From positions 1-33,716 of the forward strand of contig PDZS01000052.1 of NCBI GenBank assembly GCA_002753225.1: a stretch of 33,716 bases of DNA. Reading direction: 5' to 3'. Below, in pieces: positions 33,617 to 33,716 of this stretch. How positions within the stretch are numbered: position 1 is the first letter of the stretch; every line of letters starts with the position of its first letter. The DNA is from Deltaproteobacteria bacterium YD0425bin51 (GTDB lineage Bacteria; Desulfobacterota; Desulfobacteria; Desulfobacterales; YD0425bin51). The notes under the pieces are model-generated. The model searched no databases. It had not been told where the DNA came from and saw only the letters and a list, made by a program, of their open reading frames with translations. The position numbers were made by a program, and so were the translations under genes.

Positions 33617-33716
33617 AAAATAACCTTCTTCCCTTATCTAACTGATGTTACGTGCATGGATTTTGCATCACCTATATTCCATGATAGTTTGTAATCGGTG
33701 TAGTTCTTTGAAACTT
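33617..33716. other. Non-coding right edge of the window
   Basis: No open frame on either strand and no tRNA or att copy is seen. The hsdM promoter must lie here or in the 27 bases before it, but no confident -35/-10 pair could be picked on the minus strand. Confidence 0.4.

Noticed and set aside
33617..33716. Start of a CRISPR array or third att copy at the right edge
   Set aside because: No repeated unit and no tRNA-like sequence could be found in these 100 bases.

Overview
The window is AT-rich DNA with ordinary bacterial gene density. It looks like a mesophilic sulfate-reducer relative (Desulfobacterota/Desulfobacteria type). Support for this: a periplasmic class III tetraheme cytochrome c3 with CX2CH and CX4CH haem sites, a large multi-gene chemotaxis operon with CheC and CheD, a delta-type PilA pilin, and many two-component genes. 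The taxonomic call is an inference from gene content only.

Region 1 (1-8561) is core or housekeeping: the first codons of an asparagine synthetase running off the left edge, a CPBP intramembrane protease, a membrane protein with a HEAT-like tail, cytochrome c3 followed by the RecD2 helicase, a type IV pilin with an unknown partner, and a UDP-GlcNAc pair (a left-handed beta-helix GlmU-like protein plus GlmM).

Region 2 (8591-22046, all on the minus strand) is sensory. A nine-gene operon runs from a REC-PP2C-HATPase fusion through cheW, a 954-aa chemoreceptor with two tandem Cache-like modules, cheR, cheA (two Hpt domains), cheC, cheD and cheY to a STAS protein. The first and last genes together form an anti-sigma-antagonist partner switch wrapped around a chemotaxis pathway that has no CheB here. 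A roughly 100-bp MITE-like palindrome sits exactly between cheD and cheY. Upstream on the same strand is a three-gene two-component set: a lone receiver, a sensorless histidine kinase, and an NtrC-type sigma-54 activator.

Region 3 (22079-33716) is a tRNA-Thr(UGU) integration hotspot. The 3' part of the tRNA gene is repeated about 2.3 kb downstream, and the interval is full of relics: the C-terminal part of a tyrosine recombinase, a piece of a second hsdR gene, and the C-terminal half of a hybrid kinase with one frameshift. Beyond the second att copy lies an intact, tightly overlapping type I restriction-modification operon: hsdM, a small acidic protein, hsdS, a YhcG/DUF1016 nuclease, a small unknown protein, hsdR, and a YgjP-type metallopeptidase. 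The hsdR relic differs from the intact hsdR almost only at synonymous sites. A 31-bp sequence upstream of hsdM is repeated at the end of the relic. Together these suggest that at least two related RM elements have passed through this site.
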